Assembly (NCBI RefSeq): GCF_000424005.1
Contig: NZ_AUJB01000004.1
Location: 27,590 to 91,589, forward strand
DNA: 64,000 nucleotides
Origin: Pseudobutyrivibrio ruminis CF1b
GTDB lineage: Bacteria; Bacillota; Clostridia; Lachnospirales; Lachnospiraceae
Reading direction: 5' to 3'
Program-made: the position numbers and the translations under genes
Part shown: in pieces, positions 34,404-42,633 of the stretch
Layout: each line of letters starts with the position of its first letter
Position numbering within the stretch: position 1 is the first letter of the stretch
The notes under the pieces: model-generated
Seen by the model: only the letters and a program-made list of their open reading frames with translations
What the model was told of the DNA's origin: nothing
The model's database searches: none

Positions 34404-34440
34404 TAAGGGCGCACTTCTATACCTCTTCAAGAGGTATGTG
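34404..34440 (-). other. MobQ-type origin of transfer (oriT)
   Basis: On the minus strand an inverted repeat ATACCTCTTGAAGAGGTAT (34437-34419) is followed at once by AGAAGTGCGCCCTT, whose AAGTGCGCCCT core matches the IncQ/RSF1010-type nick region. The order, repeat then nick site, is the same as in RSF1010. It lies 120 nt upstream of the mob genes. A further palindrome CCCTTATTTTAATAAGGG overlaps it. The 354 nt gap 34,203-34,556 otherwise holds divergent promoters and a short GC-richer hairpin-prone stretch (34,440-34,520). Confidence 0.8.
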
Positions 34441-34556
34441 CGTTTTGCCTTCGCAAAAGTCTTCCCGACTTCGTCGATTTTGCGTTCGCTATCGCTCCGG
34501 GATTGCAGGCAATCGTGCAAGACACTATTAACAAAAATCTGAAAGGAACCAATATT

Positions 34557-34910
34557 ATGGAAAACAAAGAAACAATTGTAGAGGGCTATACTATTAGCTC
34601 CAAACTAACAAAAGCACTATCAGATTATGAAAAAGCTGAGGCTATTCATCAAAAAACGCTAAAGCGTTGTGAACAGCTTGAGCACAAAGTCACTTTACTA
34701 GAAAACAGAATTGAATATCAGAAGAAGCAGGAAAGAAAACGAAGAACACACAGACTATGCACAAGAGCAGGTCACATTGAATCACTTCTTCCTGAAACAA
34801 AAGAGCTAACAGATAACCAGTTCATGGCATTCTGTGATGCTCTTTTTTCTTATCCGAAGATGAAGGAACTTGTCAGCAAACTACTAGCCAAAGTAAAGGA
34901 GGAAAACTAA
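34557..34910 (+). CDS. DUF3847 / MobC-like mobilization accessory protein
   Basis: A 117-residue protein with a central coiled coil (QLEHKVTLLENRIEYQKKQE) followed by RKRRTHRLCTRAGHIESLLPE, the conserved block of DUF3847 proteins that commonly precede MobA/MobL relaxase genes. It probably binds oriT or assists the relaxase. The start is ATG 34557 with GAAAGGA; the longer ORF from 34,503 has no ribosome site. The relaxase gene starts directly after its stop. Confidence 0.8.
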   Translation: MENKETIVEGYTISSKLTKALSDYEKAEAIHQKTLKRCEQLEHKVTLLENRIEYQKKQERKRRTHRLCTRAGHIESLLPETKELTDNQFMAFCDALFSYPKMKELVSKLLAKVKEEN

Positions 34911-36398
34911 ATGGCACTTTATCATTTTCATGTATCTCAAGTTAGTCGAGGAAAAGGACAAAGTTGTTTGGCAAGCGATGCATATATTACAGGAACAAGA
35001 CTCATTGATGACTACTATGGCGATGTCCATGATTACACCAAAAAGCAAGGCGTGCTCTTTACAGAACTTCTACTTCCTGATTATGCGCCAGAAAGATTGC
35101 ATGACCGTGAAGTATTATTTAATGAACTTGAAGTAATTGAAAAACATCCTAAAGCGCAACTGTGTTACTCCTTTGATTTTTCTCTCCAAAATGAATTGAG
35201 TTATGAAGAAAACTTAGAAATTGCCCAAAAATTCATTAAGGAAAATTTCTTATCAAAAGGAATGATTGTAGATTATGCAATTCATAATCCAGATAAACAT
35301 GGCGGCATCCCAAATCCACATGTTCACATGCTCATTCCCATACGCCCTCTTAATGAAGATGGAACCTGGGGAGAAAAACAAAAGCGAGAATATCTTATTG
35401 ATGAGAATGGCGAAAGAATTAAAAAGCCAAATGGCAAATATGATTTTAAATCTGTACCGACAACTGACTGGGGAAATCCTGAAACGCTTGATGCCTGGAG
35501 GAAAGCTTATGCAGATATCTTTAATAAGGCATTTGAAGAAAAGGGACTTGATTGCAAAATAGACCATCGTTCTTATTCAGCGCAAGGACTTGAGCTACTT
35601 CCAACTATTCATGAAGGACCTCAGGTAAGAGCAATGGAAGCAAAGGGGATTAAAACTGAAATCGGTGATGAGAACCGTAGGATAAAGGCTTTTAATGAAA
35701 TGATTAAAAAGCTATCTACAAACCTTATTGATATCTTTGAATGGCTCTCAAATTTCATAAAAGAATGTCATAAGCAAAAAATATACGTTCCATCACTAGG
35801 TGAGCTTGTTTCTGATTATTATGACAAGCGCTATATCAATGCATGGAGTAACAAAGCAAAGGTAAAAAATTTAAAAGAAAGAGCTGCTGTGATATTTTTC
35901 TTATCCCAAAACAACATTAGCACTTTTGAAGAACTTAAGGATTTTGTTCATGCATCATATGGAAAAGTTAATGAACTTCAGGAGGATATTTCAGAGATTG
36001 ATAAAAAGATTTCTAAAATCAATGATGCATTTCGCTATCGTCAAATGTTGGCTGAAACAAAACCTATCTATGACAAGCAGTTTTCTTTTCGTTTAAAGAG
36101 GAACCAAGAGAAGTATGTGGCTGAACATAGAGATGCACTTGATAAATATCATTTAGCCAAACGAATGCTTGATAATTATTGGTACGGCAGAAAGCCAAAC
36201 TGGGAAGTTGCAAAAATTAATTTAAGCAATCTTGAGAAATCTAAATCCCAAAAGCAACAACTTTATAAAGACTATAAGGTAACAGCTAGTGAAGCCTATA
36301 AGATAAGAAAGATTGCAGAGGAAATGATTAAAAAGCCTGCGACTAACATTCCGGTTCATCAAGTAACTAAAAAACGCAAATACGAATTAGGTCGATAG
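34911..36398 (+). CDS. mobA: MobA/MobL-family relaxase (MobQ)
   Basis: A 495-residue conjugative relaxase. The N-terminus MALYHFHVSQVSRGKGQSCLASDAYITG is typical, with a catalytic-type Tyr near residue 25. The metal-binding histidine motif is NPHVHMLIPIRP (about 138-149), preceded by YAIHNPDKHGG. The last 200 residues are helical and basic. It nicks oriT and leads DNA transfer, using conjugation machinery supplied by another element since none is encoded here. AGGAGG precedes the start. Confidence 0.93.
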   Translation: MALYHFHVSQVSRGKGQSCLASDAYITGTRLIDDYYGDVHDYTKKQGVLFTELLLPDYAPERLHDREVLFNELEVIEKHPKAQLCYSFDFSLQNELSYEENLEIAQKFIKENFLSKGMIVDYAIHNPDKHGGIPNPHVHMLIPIRPLNEDGTWGEKQKREYLIDENGERIKKPNGKYDFKSVPTTDWGNPETLDAWRKAYADIFNKAFEEKGLDCKIDHRSYSAQGLELLPTIHEGPQVRAMEAKGIKTEIGDENRRIKAFNEMIKKLSTNLIDIFEWLSNFIKECHKQKIYVPSLGELVSDYYDKRYINAWSNKAKVKNLKERAAVIFFLSQNNISTFEELKDFVHASYGKVNELQEDISEIDKKISKINDAFRYRQMLAETKPIYDKQFSFRLKRNQEKYVAEHRDALDKYHLAKRMLDNYWYGRKPNWEVAKINLSNLEKSKSQKQQLYKDYKVTASEAYKIRKIAEEMIKKPATNIPVHQVTKKRKYELGR

Positions 36399-36410
36399 GA
36401 GGAATAACAA

Positions 36411-37028
36411 TTGAATTATTTTACAGAGATCAAGTCAGCTGTTTCCATTGAGGAAGCCGCTTCTTTTTATGGTATCAACTACAACAATAATAAAATGTGT
36501 TGCTGTCTTTTTCATAAGGATAGACACCCTAGTATGAAGCTTAATAAAGATTATTACTACTGCTTCAGCTGTGGAGCACATGGTGATGTAATTAACATTG
36601 TCCAACAGCTTTACAACTTAAGTCCTATTGATGCTGCAAAGAAAATCTGCTTAGACTTTAACTTAAATCCCAAGAGCGATAGTTATAGCTATTCATCAAT
36701 AGTAAAAGAAAAGAAAAAGGAAATTGAACACAAGAAGGAACTCGAAAGAGCATTTGCGAAGAATCGTCGTGATGCTCTTTTTATTTTGCATGAGTATCAC
36801 GGTCTACTTCTTAAATGGAAAAGAGAACTAGTTCCAAATGATATGAATCTTGATAATGCAAATCCTCTTTTCCTGGAAGCACTCAATAACTTTGACCGTA
36901 TCGATGCAATGATTGATGAGCTGACCTACGGAACAATGAAAGAACAAATTGACTTTATTAAAACATTTGACAAGGAGGTTTCTAAAATTGAAAAACGAAT
37001 CACTGAATTTAATTCCGCAGGATACTAA
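36411..37028 (+). CDS. CHC2 zinc-finger DNA primase-like protein
   Basis: A 205-residue protein. Residues about 25-65 form a CHC2 zinc finger: CCCLFHKDRHPSMKLN and YYYCFSCGAHGDVINIV hold the Cys-His-Cys-Cys set that binds zinc in DnaG-type primases. The polymerase (TOPRIM) domain is missing, so it is a primase accessory or replication-initiation part. TTG start with AGGAGG nine bases upstream. It probably acts with the helicase-like protein that follows. Confidence 0.88.
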   Translation: MNYFTEIKSAVSIEEAASFYGINYNNNKMCCCLFHKDRHPSMKLNKDYYYCFSCGAHGDVINIVQQLYNLSPIDAAKKICLDFNLNPKSDSYSYSSIVKEKKKEIEHKKELERAFAKNRRDALFILHEYHGLLLKWKRELVPNDMNLDNANPLFLEALNNFDRIDAMIDELTYGTMKEQIDFIKTFDKEVSKIEKRITEFNSAGY

Positions 37029-38370
37029 AGTGCTTGAAGCACTCTTTAAAAGCAACGGATATACACTAATAACAGATACAGATGAATCCGAAGAATGGAC
37101 ATCAAAGCTTGAACAGGATGCTAAAGGGAAAATCAAGCAGACAAATAATAACTGCACCTTAGTGATGGAAAATGATTCTCTTTTGGCAGGTGCTATTAAG
37201 AAAAATGAGTTAAGTGGAGGCATCGATATTGTTAAAGATCTTGGTTGGAACAGGAACGGAAAATCTCTTACAGACACAGATATAGATAACATCATCATTT
37301 ATCTGGAAAGGAACTATGATCTTCACGTAGACAGAATGATAGAACGTGCTATCAGAGTTGTTGCAAATCAGAATTCCTATAACCCAATAAAAGATATGTT
37401 AAATGGTCTTAAGTGGGATGGAAAACCAAGACTTGAAAAAGCTCTTAGTCATTTCCTGGGAGTAGAAAAGACACCTATAAACATAGAGGCTTTAAAGCTA
37501 TTTATGTTTGGCGCAATAGAAAGAGTCTTTAATCCAGGCTGCAAGTTTGAATACATGCTTTGCCTTGTTGGTGGACAGGGAGCAGGAAAATCTACATTCC
37601 TTCGTTTTTTAGCAATGTATGATAACTGGTTCTGCGATGATATCAAGCAGCTTAGTGATAAGGAAGTATTTGAAAAACTTCAGGGACATTGGATTATAGA
37701 GATGCCTGAGATGACAGCTATTCTACATGCTAAATATGTTGAGGACACTAAGGCATTCCTAAGCAGGCTATCTGACACATATCGAGCTCCATATGATAAG
37801 TATGCACAGGACCATCCAAGAATATGTGTATTCGCAGGTTCATCTAACACCATTCAATTTTTACCACCTGACAAATCTGGTAACAGACGATTCATTCCAA
37901 TAGAAGTTCATATGGAAAAAGCTGAAACTCATATCTTGGAGAATGAAAATGAATCCAGATATTATTTCGCTCAGATGTGGGCTGAAGCCATGGAGATATA
38001 TAGAAGTGGTAACTACAAGCTTGCATTTACAAAAGAACTTCAAAAGGAGCTTGTAAGGCTTCAGTCAAAATATACACCTGAAGATCCTATGGAAACTGCA
38101 ATACTAAATTTCATAGAAGAAAATCAGCCTGAATACGTTTGTGCAAAGATGCTATATGTGGAAGCTTTAGGCAATAGCCCGTATTCATCCACAGCGTCAT
38201 GGGAATCTAAGGCTATAGGCGAAATAATGAATCAGAAATGTCCTGATTATAGGAATATTGCAAGCCATGTATTCAAAGACTATGGCAAGCAGCGAGCCTG
38301 GGTTAATACAAAAAAGCCTGATTTTAAACCAATAACTGATGATGAGGAGAAGGAACTACCTTTTAAGTAG
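36988..38370 (+). CDS. VirE-like (virulence-associated E) replication helicase/ATPase
   Basis: A 460-residue protein. After a 100-residue N-terminal segment comes the VirE domain: NPIKDMLNGLKWDGKPRL, then the P-loop LVGGQGAGKSTFLRFL, Walker B-like IIEMPEM, and CVFAGSSNTIQFLPPDKSGNRRFIPIEV, a conserved block of this family. Such proteins serve as replication helicases on phages and mobile islands. The start is taken as TTG 36988, nine bases after AAGGAGG; the ORF is open from 36,949. It overlaps the primase gene by 41 nt. Confidence 0.87.
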   Translation: MKNESLNLIPQDTKVLEALFKSNGYTLITDTDESEEWTSKLEQDAKGKIKQTNNNCTLVMENDSLLAGAIKKNELSGGIDIVKDLGWNRNGKSLTDTDIDNIIIYLERNYDLHVDRMIERAIRVVANQNSYNPIKDMLNGLKWDGKPRLEKALSHFLGVEKTPINIEALKLFMFGAIERVFNPGCKFEYMLCLVGGQGAGKSTFLRFLAMYDNWFCDDIKQLSDKEVFEKLQGHWIIEMPEMTAILHAKYVEDTKAFLSRLSDTYRAPYDKYAQDHPRICVFAGSSNTIQFLPPDKSGNRRFIPIEVHMEKAETHILENENESRYYFAQMWAEAMEIYRSGNYKLAFTKELQKELVRLQSKYTPEDPMETAILNFIEENQPEYVCAKMLYVEALGNSPYSSTASWESKAIGEIMNQKCPDYRNIASHVFKDYGKQRAWVNTKKPDFKPITDDEEKELPFK

Positions 38371-38499
38371 ACCTCCTCCTTTTTTGTTGCCCTTTTTTCA
38401 TAGAGCAACAGATAAACGGATAAACAGACAAAACTAAACATTTTGATTTTCATAAACAATGATTCTTTTTTTTGGAAAATCGCTGTTTATGTGTTGCTC

Positions 38500-38540
38500 G
38501 GAGTAGTTAAGCCTTTGTCGGCTTGCTGCTCCTTTTTTTA
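38500..38540 (+). terminator. Terminator/attenuator before the integrase gene
   Basis: GGAGTAG-TTAAGCC pairs with GGCTTG-CTGCTCC (imperfect, one G-U) and is followed by a seven-T run. It lies right before the integrase ribosome site, so it either ends the replication operon or limits integrase expression. Confidence 0.65.
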
Positions 38541-38555
38541 TTTGGAGGAGGATAC

Positions 38556-39998
38556 ATGAAGCAAAAAGGAAAAAATATTGAGATTATTAAACTAATGTAC
38601 AAACTTCAAGCTGATGTAGAGAGCTTGAATTCAGAGATTAATCTAGGTATCATTGATGCAAGCGGTGCTAGAGATGAATTAAAACTATTGAACATTAAAC
38701 AACAGAGGTTACGTGATCAGCTGGTCTTTTCAAATCATGTAACAAATGATGGACAGCCACGTAACATCAAGCATCACACACCAACCGCAGGTGATCCGAA
38801 GGATTACTATATCACCATTATGGCTGATGGTAAGAGGATTAAAGCTGTAAGCTACGATAAGCTTATCGACAAGCTTTACAACTACTATGCCGAAGGCTTG
38901 TTGGACTTTTCAGTTAAATCAGTATTTGAAGCTGCTCTCAAAGAAAAGGCAGCTACTGAGAATCCGAAGCCTAGAACTATAGAAAAGAACAGAGGGGATT
39001 TTAACAGATTTATCAGTGAAGTCTTTGCCAAAAAAGATATAAGAGCTATTACTGAGATTGATTTGAAGAAATACATCCAGGAATGGGTTACTGAAACACA
39101 TCCCAAGCAGAAAACTTTTCTTAGTTTCAAGGGCATTCTCAATTTAATCTTTGAATATGCATTTATTCATAAGATAACTGTAGAAAATCCTGTCAGCTAC
39201 ATTAAAAACAGACCTTATATGAAGTCATGCGATACTTCTAAAGCTAAATCTGAAGAAAAGATTTTCTCTCCTGAGGAAATCCAGATGCTAAAGGATGAAG
39301 TAAGAAATCGTATTGGCTCAGGTACTAAGCGTTATGGTGATTATTACATCAATGGCTATGCTATGTTATTTGCTATTGAAACTGGTGTCAGAGTTGGTGA
39401 ATTGTGTGCGCTAAAGTGGGAGGATATCCACGAAAACTATATCCACATTCATGCTCAGCAATTATATCAAAACGTGGATGGTAAAAAGGAAGTATATTAT
39501 GCTCCTTACACCAAAAACGAGAAAGGCATATCTGAGGACGGAAGACAGTTTCCACTTACTAATGCTATTGCATCATTACTTGGTGAAATCAAGGAAAAGC
39601 AAAAGAAACTAGGGATTGAATCAGAATTTATCTTCTGCAACGAAGATGGAAGATGGATTATTGAAGAAGCCTACACATCATTTCTTCGTAGACTATGCCG
39701 TTCAAAAGGACTTAGCGTAACTAATAACCACGCTTTTCGCATGTCCCTTAATTCAAATGTGTTAATTCCAATGGGAATATCTGTAGCTGATAGAGCTGCT
39801 ATGTTAGGACATTCAATTGAGACTAACTTGAAGTACTACAGCTATGCACAGAAAGATTATCTAGAAGATGTGAAAGCAAAACTGGATGCGATGGGTACAA
39901 CACCTCAGGGAACACCTGGGGGCCACCCAAAAATCATTCCTTTCGCAAAAAAAGAAAGCCCAGAAAACTTGAATTATCAAGCATTCCAGACTCTCTAA
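38556..39998 (+). CDS. int: Tyrosine-type site-specific integrase
   Basis: A 480-residue recombinase. The N-terminal part has a coiled coil and an arm-binding region, then a SAM-like core-binding domain (about 130-230). The catalytic domain has ETGVRVGELCALKW (first Arg), NNHAFRMSLNS (His-X-X-Arg), MLGHSIETN and the nucleophile region LKYYSYA. The start is ATG 38556 with GGAGGAGG. The C-terminal tail GTPQ/GTPGGHPK reappears, decayed, at 27,550 and 27,680. The gene stops six bases before the tRNA-Gly 3' end, the usual place for an integrase that targets it. Confidence 0.95.
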   Translation: MKQKGKNIEIIKLMYKLQADVESLNSEINLGIIDASGARDELKLLNIKQQRLRDQLVFSNHVTNDGQPRNIKHHTPTAGDPKDYYITIMADGKRIKAVSYDKLIDKLYNYYAEGLLDFSVKSVFEAALKEKAATENPKPRTIEKNRGDFNRFISEVFAKKDIRAITEIDLKKYIQEWVTETHPKQKTFLSFKGILNLIFEYAFIHKITVENPVSYIKNRPYMKSCDTSKAKSEEKIFSPEEIQMLKDEVRNRIGSGTKRYGDYYINGYAMLFAIETGVRVGELCALKWEDIHENYIHIHAQQLYQNVDGKKEVYYAPYTKNEKGISEDGRQFPLTNAIASLLGEIKEKQKKLGIESEFIFCNEDGRWIIEEAYTSFLRRLCRSKGLSVTNNHAFRMSLNSNVLIPMGISVADRAAMLGHSIETNLKYYSYAQKDYLEDVKAKLDAMGTTPQGTPGGHPKIIPFAKKESPENLNYQAFQTL

Positions 39999-40003
39999 CC
40001 ATC

Positions 40004-40024
40004 GAGCGCGAGACGGGACTCGAA
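40004..40024. other. Right attachment site of the mobile element
   Basis: This 21-base stretch is the 3' end of the minus-strand tRNA-Gly gene and is identical to 27476-27496. The integrase ends just to its left. The tRNA gene remains complete, because integration restores its 3' end. Confidence 0.85.
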
Positions 40025-40077
40025 CCCGCGACCCCCACCTTGGCAAGGTGGTGCTCCACCAACTGAGCCACTCGCGC
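40005..40077 (-). tRNA. tRNA-Gly (anticodon GCC)
   Basis: A complete 73-nt cloverleaf: acceptor GCGCGAG/CTCGCGC, D-arm GCTC...GAGC, anticodon arm CCACC-TTGCCAA-GGTGG with anticodon GCC, T-arm GCGGGTTCGAGTCCCGT, discriminator T, no encoded CCA. Identical to the copy at 42303. It serves as the attachment site of the mobile element. Confidence 0.96.
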
Positions 40078-40176
40078 TTAGTGCCATTTTTTGAAGCTCT
40101 GCTTCAAAATAATGGTGCCAATCTCAGCCAACTTGGAAGCGGCTTTGATTGCTGTCATCTCTCGACGACAATGGTT

Positions 40177-40205
40177 ATTCTATAGGAATAATCCTCATAA
40201 GTCAA
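40177..40205 (-). promoter_or_regulatory. Promoter of the minus-strand tRNA-Gly
   Basis: On the minus strand TTGACT (40200-40205), 17-nt spacer, TAGAAT (40177-40182). The predicted transcript has a leader of about 90 nt before the tRNA. Confidence 0.7.
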
Positions 40206-40262
40206 GGGATTTTCTAAAGTTGCAAAGCTTTAAAAAATCCCTTTGTTTTTCAGAATATTCTA

Positions 40263-40796
40263 TTAGTTCTTAAGACTGTCATACTCGATAGAAATAAGGC
40301 TGTCACCATCAAAAATAAACACTAATATAACGTCACCATGTCTGAATTTGAGGGAGCTAGAAGTCTCCTCAGTAGGATCGCCATATGCAGCAAGAATGTC
40401 TTCCTTTGAGCTAGATAAGTCGATGCCTTCCTTTGTGGCTACATTATCTGTTCTAAGAGCTACATAAAGAATTAAATCTTTATCTCCTTCAGGGTATGTC
40501 TGAATCTGGATATCATCATATGTATAAAGATGACCATCTCCCTGCCCTGCACAGCTTGGTGATGTAAATTCTTCCTTAGGCTCTCCAAGCTTTTCAAGGA
40601 CAGGTGCAACATCAGCATCTACTGATATTTCAACTCCATTATATGAAAATCCAAATCCCGCTGCACCAGTCTCACTGTTTGTAGCTGTTGAGCTTGTATT
40701 ACCTTCGATTACCTTTGTGTCAGATGAGCCTCCACATGCAACAAGTGAGAGCGCCATTGCACCAATCATTCCAAGTGTTAAAAGCTTCTTTTTCAT
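40263..40796 (-). CDS. Secreted lipoprotein, function unknown
   Basis: A 177-residue protein with a lipoprotein signal peptide: MKKKLLTLGMIGAMALSLVAC, the lipobox cysteine at about residue 21. The mature part is acidic, Ser/Thr-rich at first (SSTATNSETGAA), then contains FGFSYNGVEISVDADVAPVL, YTYDDIQIQTYPEGDKDL and YGDPTEE. A start at ATG 40796 is supported by GGAGGAATTTTACA; the longer ORF upstream has none. It lies with the transglutaminase-like gene between the two tRNA arms. Confidence 0.8.
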   Translation of the reverse strand: MKKKLLTLGMIGAMALSLVACGGSSDTKVIEGNTSSTATNSETGAAGFGFSYNGVEISVDADVAPVLEKLGEPKEEFTSPSCAGQGDGHLYTYDDIQIQTYPEGDKDLILYVALRTDNVATKEGIDLSSSKEDILAAYGDPTEETSSSLKFRHGDVILVFIFDGDSLISIEYDSLKN

Positions 40797-40815
40797 TGTA
40801 AAATTCCTCCAGTTT

Positions 40816-42051
40816 TTATTGTATAGTAGGGTACTTACTTGGATCGTAATTATGTGTGTTTTTGTGCGCATTTGAATATGCCCACAAATCAGCATCATGC
40901 CAATAGAATATCAAAGTACCATCGAGCTGTAAATTAGGATCGTAGTGATACCAGCCTTCGCCTATATCGATAAGCAACCAGTAATGGCCTCTTGTATCGC
41001 GAATCTTTTCGATTTCCATATTTTTGATTCCAAGGCGATTAAGTAAAACCTCTGCCGTTTTCTGTTTTACTGTACAATCTCCGACATGATAGTACATTCC
41101 TTTATAAGCAGCTGAATATAAATCATCTATTCCTGCTGTTTCTGAATAGGTAATATTATTAACCACCCAGTTGAATACAGCTTTTGCCTGAGCCTTCTGA
41201 TCCATACCGTCTTTAATAATATCTGTAAGAACTGCATCAGCTAATGCATTTACATTTTCTTCTGTAGCCTCGGAAATTTTTGCTGAGACGATTTTTACCG
41301 TTGTAGTTTTTTTTGTCTCATTTCCAGCGGCATCTCTGGCAATATATGTAAGATTGTAAACACCACGCTTATCAACATTGACCTCGCTGTTATCTACTTC
41401 CAATGTAGGATTTTCATCCTTGTCATCAACGACCTCAATATTCTTTTTGAAAGATACTGCATCACCTTGAGCAAACTGCAATGGTTCTACTCCTTTTATC
41501 TCAGGAGGAGTGTTGTCCTCAATAACTTTACAAGGTACTGTGCAGACCGTTTGATTTCCGGCCTCATCTGTTACTACTATAGAAGCTTCGAATTCACCTT
41601 CCTTTGTGAAATCGTATTCCTCAGCAAAATCAATAGTGCAATTAGTAACATCATTAACACTTTCTACCAAGTCCGCCGCAGAAGGTGCCTGAGCCGTTAC
41701 ATACATATCTACTGAATCGGTAGCAAGCTGTACCTCTGGAGCAACAGTATCCTGAACGTGAAGAATTGTCTTATCTGTTACAGTTCCAAAGACTGGCATT
41801 TCCCAGGCAATCTTTAATTCATAATCGCCAGGAACTCTTGGATCAAATTCAGAATCCTTTGTAAAATGAGCAGTTGGCTCTCCTCGTTTCAGAAATTCCG
41901 TTACATCGCAATCAGATGTACCAGCTTCTACATAAACTTCAGAATAAACCAAATCTGACTTCGTATTATAGAAGATAAATAATCCTACACCTAATGAAAT
42001 AATTATTAGAAGCAGAATAATTACCAATATGACTATGCTTTTTTTCTTCAT
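40816..42051 (-). CDS. Membrane-anchored transglutaminase-like protein with Ig-like domains
   Basis: A 411-residue protein. One N-terminal helix (about 5-28) anchors it outside. Residues about 35-270 form three Ig-like/DUF5011-type repeats (for example VPGDYELKIAW and KRGVYNLTYIARDAAGNETKK). The C-terminal 140 residues form a transglutaminase-like domain with the triad candidates Cys in VGDCTVKQKTA, His in RGHYWLLID and Asp in YHYDPN. It may process or crosslink surface proteins, an inference from fold. The lipoprotein gene follows by 19 nt. Confidence 0.83.
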   Translation of the reverse strand: MKKKSIVILVIILLLIIISLGVGLFIFYNTKSDLVYSEVYVEAGTSDCDVTEFLKRGEPTAHFTKDSEFDPRVPGDYELKIAWEMPVFGTVTDKTILHVQDTVAPEVQLATDSVDMYVTAQAPSAADLVESVNDVTNCTIDFAEEYDFTKEGEFEASIVVTDEAGNQTVCTVPCKVIEDNTPPEIKGVEPLQFAQGDAVSFKKNIEVVDDKDENPTLEVDNSEVNVDKRGVYNLTYIARDAAGNETKKTTTVKIVSAKISEATEENVNALADAVLTDIIKDGMDQKAQAKAVFNWVVNNITYSETAGIDDLYSAAYKGMYYHVGDCTVKQKTAEVLLNRLGIKNMEIEKIRDTRGHYWLLIDIGEGWYHYDPNLQLDGTLIFYWHDADLWAYSNAHKNTHNYDPSKYPTIQ

Positions 42052-42174
42052 TCAATAATTCCTTTTTCATATATAAAATTAGAATAATGAGGCTAGTTTA
42101 TTATATGAAATCAAGCCATTTTTTCATTTTCCTAACAAATATTAACACATAACAAAAAAAATATAAATTTTTTC

Positions 42175-42203
42175 TTGACTTATGATTAAAGTTCCTATAG
42201 AAT
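42175..42203 (+). promoter_or_regulatory. Promoter of the plus-strand tRNA-Gly
   Basis: TTGACT (42175-42180), 17-nt spacer, TAGAAT (42198-42203), mirroring the promoter of the other copy. Confidence 0.7.
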
Positions 42204-42302
42204 AACCATTGTCGTCGAGAGATGATAGCAATCAAAGCCGCTTCCAAGTTGGCTGAGATTGGCACCATTATTTTGAAGCAGAGCTTCAAAAAATGGCACT
42301 AA

Positions 42303-42375
42303 GCGCGAGTGGCTCAGTTGGTGGAGCACCACCTTGCCAAGGTGGGGGTCGCGGGTTCGAGTCCCGTCTCGCGCT
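42303..42375 (+). tRNA. tRNA-Gly (anticodon GCC), second copy
   Basis: A complete 73-nt cloverleaf identical to the copy at 40005-40077, with its own promoter and a terminator five bases after it. Both copies look functional. Confidence 0.96.
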
Positions 42376-42380
42376 CTTTT

Positions 42381-42430
42381 AGTATAAAAAATAGGATCAT
42401 CCATTTATGGGTGGTCCTATTTTTATACTA
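42381..42430 (+). terminator. Terminator after tRNA-Gly
   Basis: AGTATAAAAA-ATAGGA pairs with TCCTATTTTTATACT in a long stem around 42381-42430, directly downstream of the tRNA. The reverse strand also has T-rich stretches, so it may work both ways. Confidence 0.8.
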
Positions 42431-42442
42431 AATGAGCACTTC

Positions 42443-42475
42443 AATCGAGACGGGACTACAACAATGGGTACAACT
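42443..42475. repeat. Integration scar: short tRNA 3' piece plus integrase tail piece
   Basis: TCGAGACGGGACT repeats the tRNA 3' end and is followed by ATGGGTACAACTGGGGT, resembling the integrase tail codons at 39,889-39,905. It is the same pairing as in the scars at 27,500-27,720. Confidence 0.45.
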
Positions 42476-42520
42476 GGGGTACATTCGTTGTTTTCATTGC
42501 ACTGTACCTCCTTTTATAAG

Positions 42521-42549
42521 TTGAAAATCTTGAGGAAATATTGTAATAT
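42521..42549 (+). promoter_or_regulatory. Promoter of the DUF3800 gene
   Basis: TTGAAA (42521-42526), 17-nt spacer and TAATAT (42544-42549). The transcript should start near 42,556, right at the structured leader. Confidence 0.6.
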
Positions 42550-42559
42550 ATTAATACAA

Positions 42560-42620
42560 ATAAGGGCTGGTCGAAAGACCCAGGTCCATCATGGGCGGGG
42601 AAGTTCCCCGCCATTTTTAT
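42560..42620 (+). ncRNA. Structured 5' leader of the DUF3800 gene (candidate DUF3800-type RNA motif)
   Basis: A GGTC-GAAA-GACC hairpin with extra pairing on both sides (42567-42583) is followed by a GC-rich stem GGCGGGG...CCCCGCC (42594-42612) and a T-rich tract, 20 nt before the ribosome site. The second stem looks like a terminator, so the leader could work as an on/off switch. Several candidate RNA motifs named after DUF3800 are known upstream of such genes in Firmicutes; I cannot say which, if any, this is. Confidence 0.5.
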
Positions 42621-42633
42621 TTGGGAGTATTTT

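Larger units (their letters stand above)
40005..40206. repeat. Left arm of a 202 bp inverted repeat containing tRNA-Gly
   Basis: The stretch is nearly identical, in reverse complement, to 42174-42375. I see one base change in about 170 positions (GCTGTC against GCTATC) and a few differences only within the promoter spacer. Each arm contains promoter, leader and the tRNA. Confidence 0.9.
42174..42375. repeat. Right arm of the 202 bp inverted repeat containing tRNA-Gly
   Basis: Reverse-complement partner of 40005-40206. The two arms point outwards and frame a 2 kb segment with the lipoprotein and the transglutaminase-like gene. Confidence 0.9.

Noticed and set aside
36828..37298. Leftward 156-codon ORF
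   Set aside because: Antisense to the primase and VirE-like genes; no supporting signals.
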